The notes beneath the pieces were generated by a model. It was not told the DNA's origin, ran no database searches, and saw only the letters and a list, made by a program, of their open reading frames with translations. DNA of 64,000 bases from contig JBDVMP010000082.1 of NCBI GenBank assembly GCA_039970095.1, positions 71,693 through 135,692 of the forward strand, in the 5' to 3' direction. Below are positions 9,872-19,100 of this stretch, one piece after another (position 1 is the stretch's first letter; each line of letters opens with the position of its first letter). The stretch comes from JAMZMI01 sp039970095 (GTDB lineage Bacteria > Bacteroidota > Bacteroidia > Cytophagales > Cyclobacteriaceae). Made by a program: the position numbers and the translations under genes.

Positions 9872-12800
9872 TTAGAGTTGAACCTTTAATCCTAGTGTAT
9901 AAATTTTCATCAATGGGCCATAATTTCCTGGGTCTCGAGCCCCTGCTCCATATTCAGAATCCCAACCTTGCCAATTCGTCCATGTAGCTAAATTTTTACC
10001 ACTGGCATATATTTGAAAGTTATTTACATGCATCCTTTTTGCCACTTCCTCTGGGAAAGTATAGCTCAGAGATACATCCTGAAGTCTTGCATAAGTTCTG
10101 CTTTGATAAAACCCATAATTCAGTGGATTTCTATAGTTTATCGCGGGATGAGAGTTAATTGGATTTTCTGGTGTCCAATAAGGAACATTCAAATAGTTAG
10201 CAATATCATAAAAATTTGTCCCCGGATTGAGCGAAGAGTTTGGGCTATACCCACCATTTCTATAGGTAAAAACCACCATTAAACTAAGTCCTTTGAAGGA
10301 AAAAGTATTAGTATACCCCAATGTATATTTAGGGCGATTGTTATGCAGCACTGTGCGATCATCAGGAGTAATTACTCCGTCGGGAACTCCTTCTGGTCCA
10401 CTAATATCTTTAAATCGAATATCTCCAGGTTTAGCACCTGTTATAAGGGAAAAGTCATCTCCTTCTTGATAAATACCATCAAACACATAATCAAAGTTGG
10501 AACCCAATGATTTTCCTATGAACCACTTACTGGCAATATCATCATCTTCAATTCCATCACCGTCTAAATCTTGCCCGGTCAATTTGAGTATTTCATTTTT
10601 ATTGTGAGTAAAGGCAAAATCCGAAGACCATATAAATCCCCCTGAACTGACGTTAATCGTATTCAGACTAATCTCAACCCCAGTATTACCAACCTCTCCC
10701 ACATTTCTTAAGAATTGGTCAAAGCCATTCGTGTTTGGAATGGATTGCTTTAGAAGCAAATCTTTGGTTGTACTTTTATAAATATCAATAGACCCATTGA
10801 TTCTTTGAGATAATACAGAAAAGTCAACTGCCAAGTTGGTACTTGTGGTAGACTCCCATCCAAGGTTAGGGTTTGCCATAGAAGTAATATATTGACCCAC
10901 TGCTGTGTTGGATCCGAATACATAGTATGTATCGGCCATATTGCTAAGCGAAGAGTATCGACCTATTCCTCTATTCCCATTTTTTCCCCAGGACAATCGG
11001 ATTTTGATTCTATCAACTACACGGATATTTGACATGAATTCCTCGTTACTCAGATTCCAACTAGCACCTACGGCGGGGAATAAACCAAATTTATTTCCAG
11101 CTCCGAAGGCAGAATACCCATCTCGTCTTACACTAGCATCTATTATATATTTCTCATTAAAAATATACCCCAAACGCCCCATTGAAGAGATCTGTTGATC
11201 TTTACCAGCACCTGTATTTATTGTGTAGGCTTCACCCAACTCGAGAGAATTCCAACCCAATGCATCATTGCCAATATTCTTACTGCTAATGTCAGAAAAC
11301 TCATCTTCTGACTCATATACCCCATACATTAACGTAGCGTTGAGCGTATGTTTTCCAAAAAGTCTTGAATACCGTATAATATTTTCAAGAGTAATATTAT
11401 TGCTATTGAAATAATATTTACTTCCTGACCCTAAATTTGAGAAGCCCCCTCTATCATATGACGGATTATAACTAAAATCATGATTTTCATTTTTTGTGTA
11501 GCCAAAATTCAACCTATAAGTCAACCCTTTTAGAGGTAACTGAACGTCAGCATATGCATTTACAAAAAGAGTTTTGTATTTGCGGTCCATTTTATTCCAT
11601 TCATTCCCAAATATTGGATTTGGCACTAAGCCCAAATCCATTGGTTGCTTAATAGGCACTCCATCTTCGTAAAACAGACTTGCATATGGGCTCATGTAAG
11701 ACGTAAAAAGAAGATTTGCCCTATTTCCTCCTTCATCCTTCAATGAGTATCCTGAGTTTAATCCAATTGTCAACCATTTTGTAGCTGCTAAATCAAGATT
11801 TACTCTTCCAGAAATTCTTTTAAAATTATCTCCAGCAACCGGCGAATGAGAATCCAGATAAGCGGTTGACACTCGATAGGTCAAATCCTCAGATGTTCCT
11901 CCGACACTTATTTCGGTGTTGAAAATGGGAGCTTTTTGGCTAATTGCATCGAAGGGATCAATACTCTTACCCGCATCAATATTTTCCTGCTCTATAGGTT
12001 GAAATGGGAGAGATCCTCCATCTGCCGCTTCGGCGTCCAGGCGATGCTCCAAATATTCTTTAGCATTTAAATAATCCGGCAAATGGGCATAATCTGCGAA
12101 TCCATAGTATGAATTCACAGACACAGTTGGCTTCATTGAGGTCCCTTTCTTGGTTGTAAGCTCAATAACACCATTTGCTGCTAATGAACCGTAAACCGCT
12201 GTTGAGCTAGCGTCCTTTAAGATATGAATTGACTCTATATCTCCGGGATTGATGTCCGAAAGTTTACCACCTCTATAAATAATGCCATCCAAAACAATTA
12301 GCGGATCATTGCTTGCCGAAATTGAGTTCGTGCCCCTAATATTTATGATCGGTTCTGCACCTGGCCTTCCGGTATCTGTTACAGTTACTCCAGCAATGGT
12401 ACCACGCATACTTTGAGCCAGATTAATGTTTGGCAAAGCCTCAGTCTTTTTTAAATCAACCGTTGCAATAGCACCAGTCAAGTCTTTCTTCTTGGCGGTT
12501 CCGTATCCAATAACTACAACCTCTTCCAAGCTTTCAAAATCCGGTTCTAGGGATATATTGATTTGAGTCATGCCCGAAACAGAAATTTCTTTAGACTTAT
12601 ATCCCACAAAAGAAATAAGTATTGTCGCCCCCTCCGAAACAGAAAATGAAAACTTACCCTCAACATCTGTAATGGTACCATTTGTAGTTCCTTTTTCTAA
12701 TACAGTAGCACCCGGCAAAGGATCGCCATTTTCATCGGTGATTGCCCCTGAGATCATTGAATCAACTGTCTCAATTGATTCGGTAATACGTTCAATTCCT

Positions 12801-13171
12801 TTCTGCTTTTTGACAATGTAAATGTTATCATTGATTCGCCGAAAAGAGAGATCAGTCTGCATACAAATATTTAAGAGTAGGTCTCCCAAAGAGATTTCCT
12901 TGGTGTCCAAACTCAATACATATGAAGAAGATTTTAATTGCTTGTCTCGAAATGAAAAGTGGAAATCAGTTGAACTCTCAATCGACCCTAAAACATCTTC
13001 CAATTTGGAAGGGGCTTTCAAGTCAAGGGTTATCTCTATTTCGTTTACTCTTTTATTCTGCGCCCCGCTATTGAATGCAAATGCCATTGTATAGACAGAT
13101 ATCTGTATAACTATGCCATATATGCACCATTTGGACATTTTAATCAGTATTTTATGTAAATTTGATTCCAT
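9872..13171 (-). CDS. SusC/RagA family TonB-linked outer membrane protein
   Basis: 1,099 residues from the ATG at 13171 (the open frame extends to a TTG at 13195, not preferred). Domains in order: signal/membrane segment, a secretin/TonB short N-terminal (STN) domain at about 44-120, a carboxypeptidase-regulatory-like domain at about 140-214 (ITDENGDPLPGATV), the EVVVIGYG element at about 217-224, a plug domain at about 230-342 with the SusC signature IRGTNSISASNDPLIVLDG, then the beta-barrel to the C-terminus (TLGLKVQL). The STN domain marks it as a transducing SusC that signals to a FecR anti-sigma, and FecR and ECF sigma genes lie directly upstream. It imports the glycan with energy from TonB. 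Confidence 0.97.
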   Translation of the reverse strand: MESNLHKILIKMSKWCIYGIVIQISVYTMAFAFNSGAQNKRVNEIEITLDLKAPSKLEDVLGSIESSTDFHFSFRDKQLKSSSYVLSLDTKEISLGDLLLNICMQTDLSFRRINDNIYIVKKQKGIERITESIETVDSMISGAITDENGDPLPGATVLEKGTTNGTITDVEGKFSFSVSEGATILISFVGYKSKEISVSGMTQINISLEPDFESLEEVVVIGYGTAKKKDLTGAIATVDLKKTEALPNINLAQSMRGTIAGVTVTDTGRPGAEPIINIRGTNSISASNDPLIVLDGIIYRGGKLSDINPGDIESIHILKDASSTAVYGSLAANGVIELTTKKGTSMKPTVSVNSYYGFADYAHLPDYLNAKEYLEHRLDAEAADGGSLPFQPIEQENIDAGKSIDPFDAISQKAPIFNTEISVGGTSEDLTYRVSTAYLDSHSPVAGDNFKRISGRVNLDLAATKWLTIGLNSGYSLKDEGGNRANLLFTSYMSPYASLFYEDGVPIKQPMDLGLVPNPIFGNEWNKMDRKYKTLFVNAYADVQLPLKGLTYRLNFGYTKNENHDFSYNPSYDRGGFSNLGSGSKYYFNSNNITLENIIRYSRLFGKHTLNATLMYGVYESEDEFSDISSKNIGNDALGWNSLELGEAYTINTGAGKDQQISSMGRLGYIFNEKYIIDASVRRDGYSAFGAGNKFGLFPAVGASWNLSNEEFMSNIRVVDRIKIRLSWGKNGNRGIGRYSSLSNMADTYYVFGSNTAVGQYITSMANPNLGWESTTSTNLAVDFSVLSQRINGSIDIYKSTTKDLLLKQSIPNTNGFDQFLRNVGEVGNTGVEISLNTINVSSGGFIWSSDFAFTHNKNEILKLTGQDLDGDGIEDDDIASKWFIGKSLGSNFDYVFDGIYQEGDDFSLITGAKPGDIRFKDISGPEGVPDGVITPDDRTVLHNNRPKYTLGYTNTFSFKGLSLMVVFTYRNGGYSPNSSLNPGTNFYDIANYLNVPYWTPENPINSHPAINYRNPLNYGFYQSRTYARLQDVSLSYTFPEEVAKRMHVNNFQIYASGKNLATWTNWQGWDSEYGAGARDPGNYGPLMKIYTLGLKVQL

Positions 13172-13308
13172 AAAAATGTTGTTTTTGGTAAACAATTATC
13201 GAAAACTTCAGCCCACATTTCCTGAACAGTTTCGCAGACAGAGCAGGGATTGTGGGTTTTTTTAATAGGGTATTACTCAGGTTTCTCTTTTTTTCATATG
13301 CATCATGT

Positions 13309-14301
13309 TTAGGTTGCGATTTTATTTAGGGTTACTTTTTTTCCTTCTATTTTGAACTCAAAGTGGTATATGTATGACAGTCCCTGGAGTACCTGATTAA
13401 GCGGTTCATTGCGGAATTCTCCAGTAAACGGCCCCATAGGTTTGAAATCTCCTGCTGCCTCAATATCAACGCCATACCAACGCTCCAACTCAACTACCAT
13501 ATTATCAAATGTTATACTCTTAAAGTAGATGATTCTGTCTTTCCACCCGAAGGATTGTAGTCGATCTACCCTGGTGGTCGTCAGGCTATTTTCTGAAGGT
13601 AGGTAGATAGCCATTTGATCGGGTTCCAATACCACCTCCTCACCAGAAGGGATGCTGTATGAAACCCGACCAGTAGCAACAGAAACGAGAACAATACTAT
13701 CTTCGGGATATGACCTTATATTAAATGTGGTACCTAAAACACGTACCTGATCGCCGCTCATCTTAACAAAAAACGGTTTTTCAGGATTATGTTCCACCTC
13801 GAAAAATGCCTCTCCTTTTAAGGAAACTTCCCGAGAATTTCCAACAAATTGTTCGGGGAATGAAATCTGGCTGCCTGAATTTAGGGTTACTTTAGATCCG
13901 TCAGGCAACTTTGTTGTTATTCGCTGACCTGGATATGCTACTTTATAAATTGTTCCTATGGCTATAGAACCCTGACGAGGATTTGTCCCAAAGTTGAGTT
14001 GAAAGGCAACAAAAACAAATGCTGATACAATAAATAATACTGCTGCTACTTTGAGGAAGGTTGTTATTCGCCCTTTAGTCTCCCTAGTGGAAGAAGATGA
14101 ATGTACCAGTCTTTTCCTCTTAAGTTCCTGCCACACCAACTCCTCTAGTTCCTCAGCTTCATAGTTAATATTAGAATAAAACGACTTAAGGTTATTTAAA
14201 GTGGTTTTGTTGAGATCACTTTTTTCAAGCCATTGACGCAGTTCTTGCCACTCCTCCTTACTGAGTTCGTTATTAAGATATTTAACTATGAGGTGTTCCA
14301 T
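13309..14301 (-). CDS. FecR family anti-sigma regulator
   Basis: 330 residues. A cytoplasmic N-terminal helical domain (about 1-75) is followed by one membrane helix at about 84-105 (FLKVAAVLFIVSAFVFVAF), a periplasmic FecR domain (about 115-225, with LPDGSKVTLNSGSQISFP and VLGTTFNIRSY) and a C-terminal DUF4974/STN-like domain ending in KVTLNKI. It should hold the neighbouring ECF sigma factor inactive until the SusC STN domain reports substrate in the outer membrane. It sits between sigma and SusC, the standard order in Bacteroidota. Confidence 0.95.
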   Translation of the reverse strand: MEHLIVKYLNNELSKEEWQELRQWLEKSDLNKTTLNNLKSFYSNINYEAEELEELVWQELKRKRLVHSSSSTRETKGRITTFLKVAAVLFIVSAFVFVAFQLNFGTNPRQGSIAIGTIYKVAYPGQRITTKLPDGSKVTLNSGSQISFPEQFVGNSREVSLKGEAFFEVEHNPEKPFFVKMSGDQVRVLGTTFNIRSYPEDSIVLVSVATGRVSYSIPSGEEVVLEPDQMAIYLPSENSLTTTRVDRLQSFGWKDRIIYFKSITFDNMVVELERWYGVDIEAAGDFKPMGPFTGEFRNEPLNQVLQGLSYIYHFEFKIEGKKVTLNKIAT

Positions 14302-14435
14302 ATATGCTACGCCAAGTTTTGCGATACATATAAAGGAGTCATTTGAGGATTAAAAGGCGCTCAGTGAGTGAAATATTTATAATATTCACACAGAAGACGG
14401 ATGATTAACACCATCTGATCTAAAAAAAACAATAA

Positions 14436-15077
14436 TTAATTGATGAAATCGTAATTAATAAAACCAAGAGCAAGAAGATACTGGCTAATCAGTCTGATAT
14501 CAGGTAAATGTACACCTTCACTATCATGGTAATATTTCAGAATTCCTGCTTTTAACTTGATCTGGGCTTTTCTCTTTTGACTCTTAACCGTGACAACAGA
14601 AATGCCAAGTTCTTCTGCAATTTCGGCATTCTTGAGTCCTCGCTCTCTAAAAAGTCTAAAAATGAGTTGGCATTGCTCCGGTAGCTCTGAAATGATCTTC
14701 TCAAGTGCAGCTAACAATTCTTTTTCCAGTAGAAGCTCTTCAGGGTTTATATAATCAATAGACTCATATTTAGCATCTATTGCTTCCATTGTTTGGATAT
14801 GACTTGATTTTTTTAACGATTGAAGCGATTGATTTCTTACAGAAACAAATAGATAAACCTCTAAATCGTCAATTTCATAAAGATTGGCTTTATTCTTCCA
14901 TAGACCGTAAAAGAGATCTGACACTATATCCTTAGCCAAACTCTGGGAATCCACAATTGCTTTAGCATATGCATAAAGCCTCTTGAAATATTCCCGATAC
15001 ACTTTTTCGAAATAGGCCTCCTGATCCAAATCTGAGTGGATGTGTGAATTTTGTATTTTGTGAATTTTTTGAGCCAT
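14436..15077 (-). CDS. RNA polymerase ECF sigma factor (SusC/FecR-linked)
   Basis: 213 residues with sigma70 region 2 (FEKVYREYFKRLYAYAKAIV, then AKDIVSDLFYGLWKN) and region 4 (ELPEQCQLIFRLFRERGLKNAEIAEELGIS, HTH) typical of Bacteroidetes ECF sigmas. The C-terminal tail after region 4 is about 35 residues longer than usual. It is the first gene of the polysaccharide locus and would direct transcription of SusC/SusD on release from FecR. The start at 15077 is an ATG; a longer N-terminus is not supported. Confidence 0.95.
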   Translation of the reverse strand: MAQKIHKIQNSHIHSDLDQEAYFEKVYREYFKRLYAYAKAIVDSQSLAKDIVSDLFYGLWKNKANLYEIDDLEVYLFVSVRNQSLQSLKKSSHIQTMEAIDAKYESIDYINPEELLLEKELLAALEKIISELPEQCQLIFRLFRERGLKNAEIAEELGISVVTVKSQKRKAQIKLKAGILKYYHDSEGVHLPDIRLISQYLLALGFINYDFIN

Positions 15078-15158
15078 TTTTTCGAAAAAGACAAGACGTC
15101 AGGCTTATTTCAAAGCACAAATTAAGAAAAATGAAATGGAATAGCATCAGAATTGATC

Positions 15159-15178
15159 AAAAGTTAGCAAAAGTTAGC
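15159..15178 (-). repeat. Tandem 10-bp repeat upstream of the ECF sigma gene
   Basis: AAAAGTTAGC occurs twice in tandem at 15159-15168 and 15169-15178, followed by a partial third unit AAAACTT. It lies about 80 bp upstream of the sigma start and could be a regulator site; no family can be assigned. Confidence 0.4.
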
Positions 15179-15414
15179 AAAACTTATGAGTGGAAAAGCA
15201 TGCCCTTAAGAAGAATGAATAATCTTACGTTGTTTGTGGGATTTCTGAATTAAAGACAAACAATTAACATCGATTTTTTTAATAAAAACGACCGAGTTCG
15301 AAAGCCAAATGGGATGAAATAATATCAAATCTCGCGGTTAACAGTTCGGTTAACACCCCGCAATGAATTAATGTAACTAATTGATATACAATGTGTTAAA
15401 ATGAAGGTTCTAGT

Positions 15415-15428
15415 TCCTCCGGCTCCAC
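15415..15428 (+). repeat. tRNA-3'-end-like repeat, copy 1
   Basis: TCCTCCGGCTCCAC, preceded by GGTTCTAGT, resembles the T-arm/acceptor 3' end of a tRNA. A terminator hairpin follows 8 bases later, as it would after a tRNA gene. No 5' half (GGAGCCGG) exists upstream, so it is a fragment or attachment-site-like remnant. Confidence 0.5.
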
Positions 15429-15436
15429 AAAATGTA

Positions 15437-15463
15437 AAGCTCACCTTTTGGGGTGGGCTTTTT
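15437..15463 (+). terminator. Rho-independent terminator-like hairpin
   Basis: AAGCTCACC (15437-15445) pairs with GGTGGGCTT (15452-15460, one G-T pair) across a 6-base loop, followed by a T-run. Confidence 0.55.
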
Positions 15464-15554
15464 CATTTTATAGAAACTGGGTTCGAACCTGAGTAGAGGG
15501 TTTGAAACCGAAGGTTCACGAGGGCTGGCGCGCATGATAGCGGGTACGAGTAAC

Positions 15555-15568
15555 TCCTCCGGCTCCAC
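15555..15568 (+). repeat. tRNA-3'-end-like repeat, copy 2
   Basis: An exact second copy of the 14-bp TCCTCCGGCTCCAC, 140 bp after the first, this time preceded by GCGGGTACGAGTAAC, again similar to a degraded T-arm. It is also followed by a terminator-like hairpin. Confidence 0.5.
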
Positions 15569-15574
15569 CTTCGC

Positions 15575-15616
15575 CCGCCAAAGTTTTCATTTTTCGAAAA
15601 CGAAGGCGGACTTTTT
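15575..15616 (+). terminator. Terminator-like hairpin before the GIY-YIG gene
   Basis: CCGCC (15575-15579) and GTTTTC pair with GAAAAC and GGCGG (15605-15609), separated by small internal loops, followed by CTTTTT. Confidence 0.45.
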
Positions 15617-15740
15617 CATGTACTCAATGCTAATTGATAAACTATTCTTCGGCGTGCTACGGAGGAGAAACTCCACTTTTCGCAATACTTCCTCAGAATC
15701 CAATCTTGTGGAACACAAAATTCTTAATTACCTTTTGTGA

Positions 15741-15977
15741 ATGTGGACGGTTTACATTCTTAAATGTGCTGATAATAGTTATTATACTGGCTGTACGTCT
15801 AATCTGGAAGAGCGCTTAAAGCGACATTCAGACGGTCATGTAAGTTACACCAAATCAAGACTACCCACCGAGGTTGTTGTCACCACTATTTTCCCAGACA
15901 AGTACAAGGCTTATGCATTTGAAAAATACCTAAAGTCAGGATCGGGCAGAGCATTTTCTAAGCGGCATTTTTTATGA
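15741..15977 (+). CDS. GIY-YIG nuclease family protein
   Basis: 78 residues, the size of the single-domain bacterial GIY-YIG (UPF0213-like) proteins. The motif residues are present: VYILKC at 4-9, YYTG at 14-17, Arg in LEERLKRH at about 25, and the metal-binding Glu in AFEKYLKSG at about 61. The enzyme would cleave DNA. It stands alone among minus-strand genes, preceded by two tRNA-3'-end-like repeats and hairpins and followed by more hairpins. That setting suggests a small mobile or domesticated element, which is an inference. Confidence 0.85.
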   Translation: MWTVYILKCADNSYYTGCTSNLEERLKRHSDGHVSYTKSRLPTEVVVTTIFPDKYKAYAFEKYLKSGSGRAFSKRHFL

Positions 15978-16020
15978 TTTACTCATCCGCTTTTTCATTT
16001 CGACTCAGGGAACTTGCCCT

Positions 16021-16074
16021 AAAGGCTAACCAGGCCTTTCCGACTTGTCGATAAATTGATCCTGCGGATCAATT
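16021..16074. repeat. Pair of inverted repeats after the GIY-YIG gene
   Basis: AAAGGC (16021-16026) pairs with GCCTTT (16034-16039), and AATTGATCC (16054-16062) pairs perfectly with GGATCAATT (16066-16074). With the upstream hairpins they frame the GIY-YIG gene in palindromic sequence. Confidence 0.5.
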
Positions 16075-16107
16075 ATTTATGCTCCACCCTCTCCGGGGCT
16101 ACATAAA

Positions 16108-16136
16108 AAAAGAGTGACCCTATGAGCCACTCTTTT
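16108..16136 (-). terminator. Rho-independent terminator, probably bidirectional
   Basis: AAAAGAGTG (16108-16116) pairs with CACTCTTTT (16128-16136). The A-run on the left gives a U-tract on the minus strand. It lies 30 bp past the stop of the VNDAP-repeat gene. Confidence 0.75.
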
Positions 16137-16165
16137 ATAAATTGAATTATTAGCTGGTCGAAACC

Positions 16166-19100
16166 CTAGTTCTTAACAAACCTTAAAACTTTGGTCTCTC
16201 CTTTTAACTGGTAGTTGATCAGATAAACTCCTCCTGCCAACGAAGACACATCCAACTCCGTGGAACCGCTTTCGCTTCTTAGCACCTCTACTTTCACGTG
16301 TTTTCCCATGATGTCGAACACCTCAAATGTGAAGTCATCCATCAGGTGAGAGATGATGAGCTTTTCACTTGTAGGATTAGGGTAAACCTCAATTCGCGAT
16401 TGAAGTTCAGAAGTAGATAGTATGGTGCATTCCACAGCTATTTCCGCTTTTTCTGGCGTAGCATAACCATTGGCATCTACACCTTCGACGTAGTAAAATG
16501 CGGAATAGGGGCCTTCTAACAACAGCACGCTCCCGGTAGCCTGAATCACATTATCATCAACATCGTACCACTTATAATCAATCGCGCCACTTGCTGTCAA
16601 AGTGAGTTCGCCGGCTTCTACGTTACAGTTTTGATCCACTAAAACCGTAGCATCATATACTGTAAATACCACTTCGATATCCACAGTCTGGCTAGCCGAC
16701 ACCCCACTCTGATCTACAACTTTCAAAACAGCCTCATATGAACCAATATCCTCATACTGGGGATTGCCTGTCAGGGTGAGCCCGTCAAGAGACGCCCAGG
16801 AAGGAAAACTCTCAAAGCTGTAGGTAAGCACATCATCTACATCTACGTCAACAAAAGCCGACTCAGGGAATGAATAACTCCAATCGCTTTCCTGAAACAC
16901 TTTGATAGTCGAAAGCTCAACAGCAATCTCAGGTGCATCGTTGACATTGATTACATCAAATGAGAGCGACACTGAAGCGGAACCTCCATTGCCATCATCT
17001 GCTGTAGCAGCAATCTGCCAGGCTCCTACGTCAGCGTTTAACGGCGTACCGCTGATTATAGTACCACTGATCATGGCCCAGCTGGGATAAACCGAAGAAG
17101 TTATAGTCAGGTTGTCACCTTCTTTATCCTCAAACAATGTGGCCAGATCCAGAGCAAAAGACACATCCTCATCTACATCGGCTACCGTATTTACCACTAC
17201 CTGAGGCTCATCATTTACTGGCTGCACACTGACCGAAACATCGGCAGTTACCTGAGCAACTCCATCAGTAAGCGTAAGTGTAATCGTAGCATTTCCAGAA
17301 GCATCTGCCTCAGGTACTATCGACATAACAAATCCATCACCATCGGGGATCACGGAAACATTTTCGGTTTTGATCAAGGTTGTATTGCTCGAAGTAGCTG
17401 TAATACTGAGCTCTGACAAGTCAGAATCAACATCATCAACTTCCACAAAAACTCCCTGAAGGGCGATATCCTCCTGCATCAACTGCTCCGCCGGAGCACT
17501 GATAGTAGGCGCATCATTCACAGCCGTAACATCTACGGTAAATTCTGTATAAACAGACTGCCCGCCAGAGGTTCCCAACAAATAGAGGCTTTCTGATCCG
17601 AAGTAATCAGCCGGGGCTGTAATCGTAATCTCACCAGTGTTTTCATCTATTACAGCATTGATAAAACCACCTCCAAGCAAATCATAAGTGAATGTAGCCG
17701 AAGCATTGTTGGCATCCGTAAAAACTTGAGACACGTCAATTGTAGCCGTACCAAAGTCTTCATTGTAGGTGACTGTACCAACCGGGTTAGCTACGGTAAG
17801 CTCGGAGCTTTGCTGTGTACTCACAAAAGAAACCTGCTGAGAAACCGAGAGTTTTCCATCGCTGGCAGTTATGGTCACATCTTCTACTCCCGAGAATGTA
17901 TCTGCCGCTTCTACTGACATAACTGTACCCGCAAAACTCAAGGCTATACCCGTATTGCCAACCACAGAGTAAGTAAGGTCAGCGCCACTTTCCACATCAT
18001 CAAAATATGCCGTCATATCTATGGTGTATGATGGAAACCCAGGTATGATCTTTTGTGTGCTGAACGGCTTCAATGACACAGGCGCATCGTTCACAGCATT
18101 TACTGTAAGTAAAAATGTTTCGGCTTCTGATTTTGATGTTGCCGTACCCAGTCGATCATCTGCGAAGAGACTCACTTCAAAGGTTCCGTTGACGTTCGCT
18201 CTTGGCTGAACGGTCACATTATTTCCATCCAAAACCAGATCCACTTTACCGGGCTGATCTACGATGGCCGAATAATCAAATACCGGAAGTATGGCATCAG
18301 CGTCTGTTGCTGACAACACCAAAGTAATGCTGTTATCTTCATCCAAAGTCTGATCCGAAACTGCGGCTAACACTGGCGCATCATTCACAGCCCTCACCTG
18401 AACGTCAAAGCGATCAAAAGCGACGTACTCTTCAGCTGTGCCCGTTTCTGTCAGGATTACATTGATAGAAACCAAACCGCTGTAATCTTTGGTGGGAGCG
18501 ATGGTGATTTGTCCGTCGGCATAAGCAACCGGCACGCTACTAGCTTCATTGGACTCCACCAAAATTTCAACTTCGCTATCAGGGTCCGTAAAATTCAACG
18601 CCACTACAGCGTCAACCTCTTCATCGGTCACGATATCAGGAATCCTGGTGATTTTTGGAGGGTCATTAACATCTTTGATCTGAATTTTGGCCCATGCCGT
18701 ATCAAAGAGTTGTCTCTCCGGATGGTAAACTCTAAACTGGATAGAGTCCAGCCCTCCCACTTCTTTGGTGCCTGTATAGCTCATCTGCCACGTCATGGTG
18801 TTGGCGTCAGCTCCCGTCATGGCGACTTGCCCCAGGTAGCCACTGCCGGCTCCCTGAATCACTTCAACCTCTGAGCCCGTCAAGCTGAAATCCCCCAGCT
18901 CCACTGCCACAAGGTTGAGGCTGACTGTGCCATTTTCACGCACAGTCATATCGCTACCAAAAGCGAAGAACATCCCATCTTTCGAGGCATCCGTTCTACC
19001 TCCTGCGCCATTATCAATGACCAATGTCCCGAAATCTGAATTTCCGTTTTCGGTGGTAATGAGCACTGTGACAAACACGCGATCACCTTCAAAAATGTAT

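Larger units (their letters stand above)
15078..15740. other. 663-bp stretch without a supported gene
   Basis: It contains the sigma-gene upstream region, a short tandem repeat at 15159-15178, two tRNA-3'-end-like repeats and two terminator-like hairpins (listed separately). Short open frames at 15534-15740 and 15634-15819 show no protein-like composition. No complete tRNA can be folded because no 5' half matching the acceptor ends is present. Confidence 0.6.

Noticed and set aside
15044..15253. Plus-strand open frame over the ECF sigma start
   Set aside because: It overlaps the well-supported sigma gene on the other strand and has no protein-like features.
15380..15570. Possible tRNA or tmRNA gene
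   Set aside because: Only 3'-end-like pieces are present; no matching 5' acceptor strand or anticodon arm can be found.
15534..15740. Open frame ending directly before the GIY-YIG gene
   Set aside because: It spans the acceptor-like repeat and a terminator hairpin, with unusual composition and no recognisable domain.
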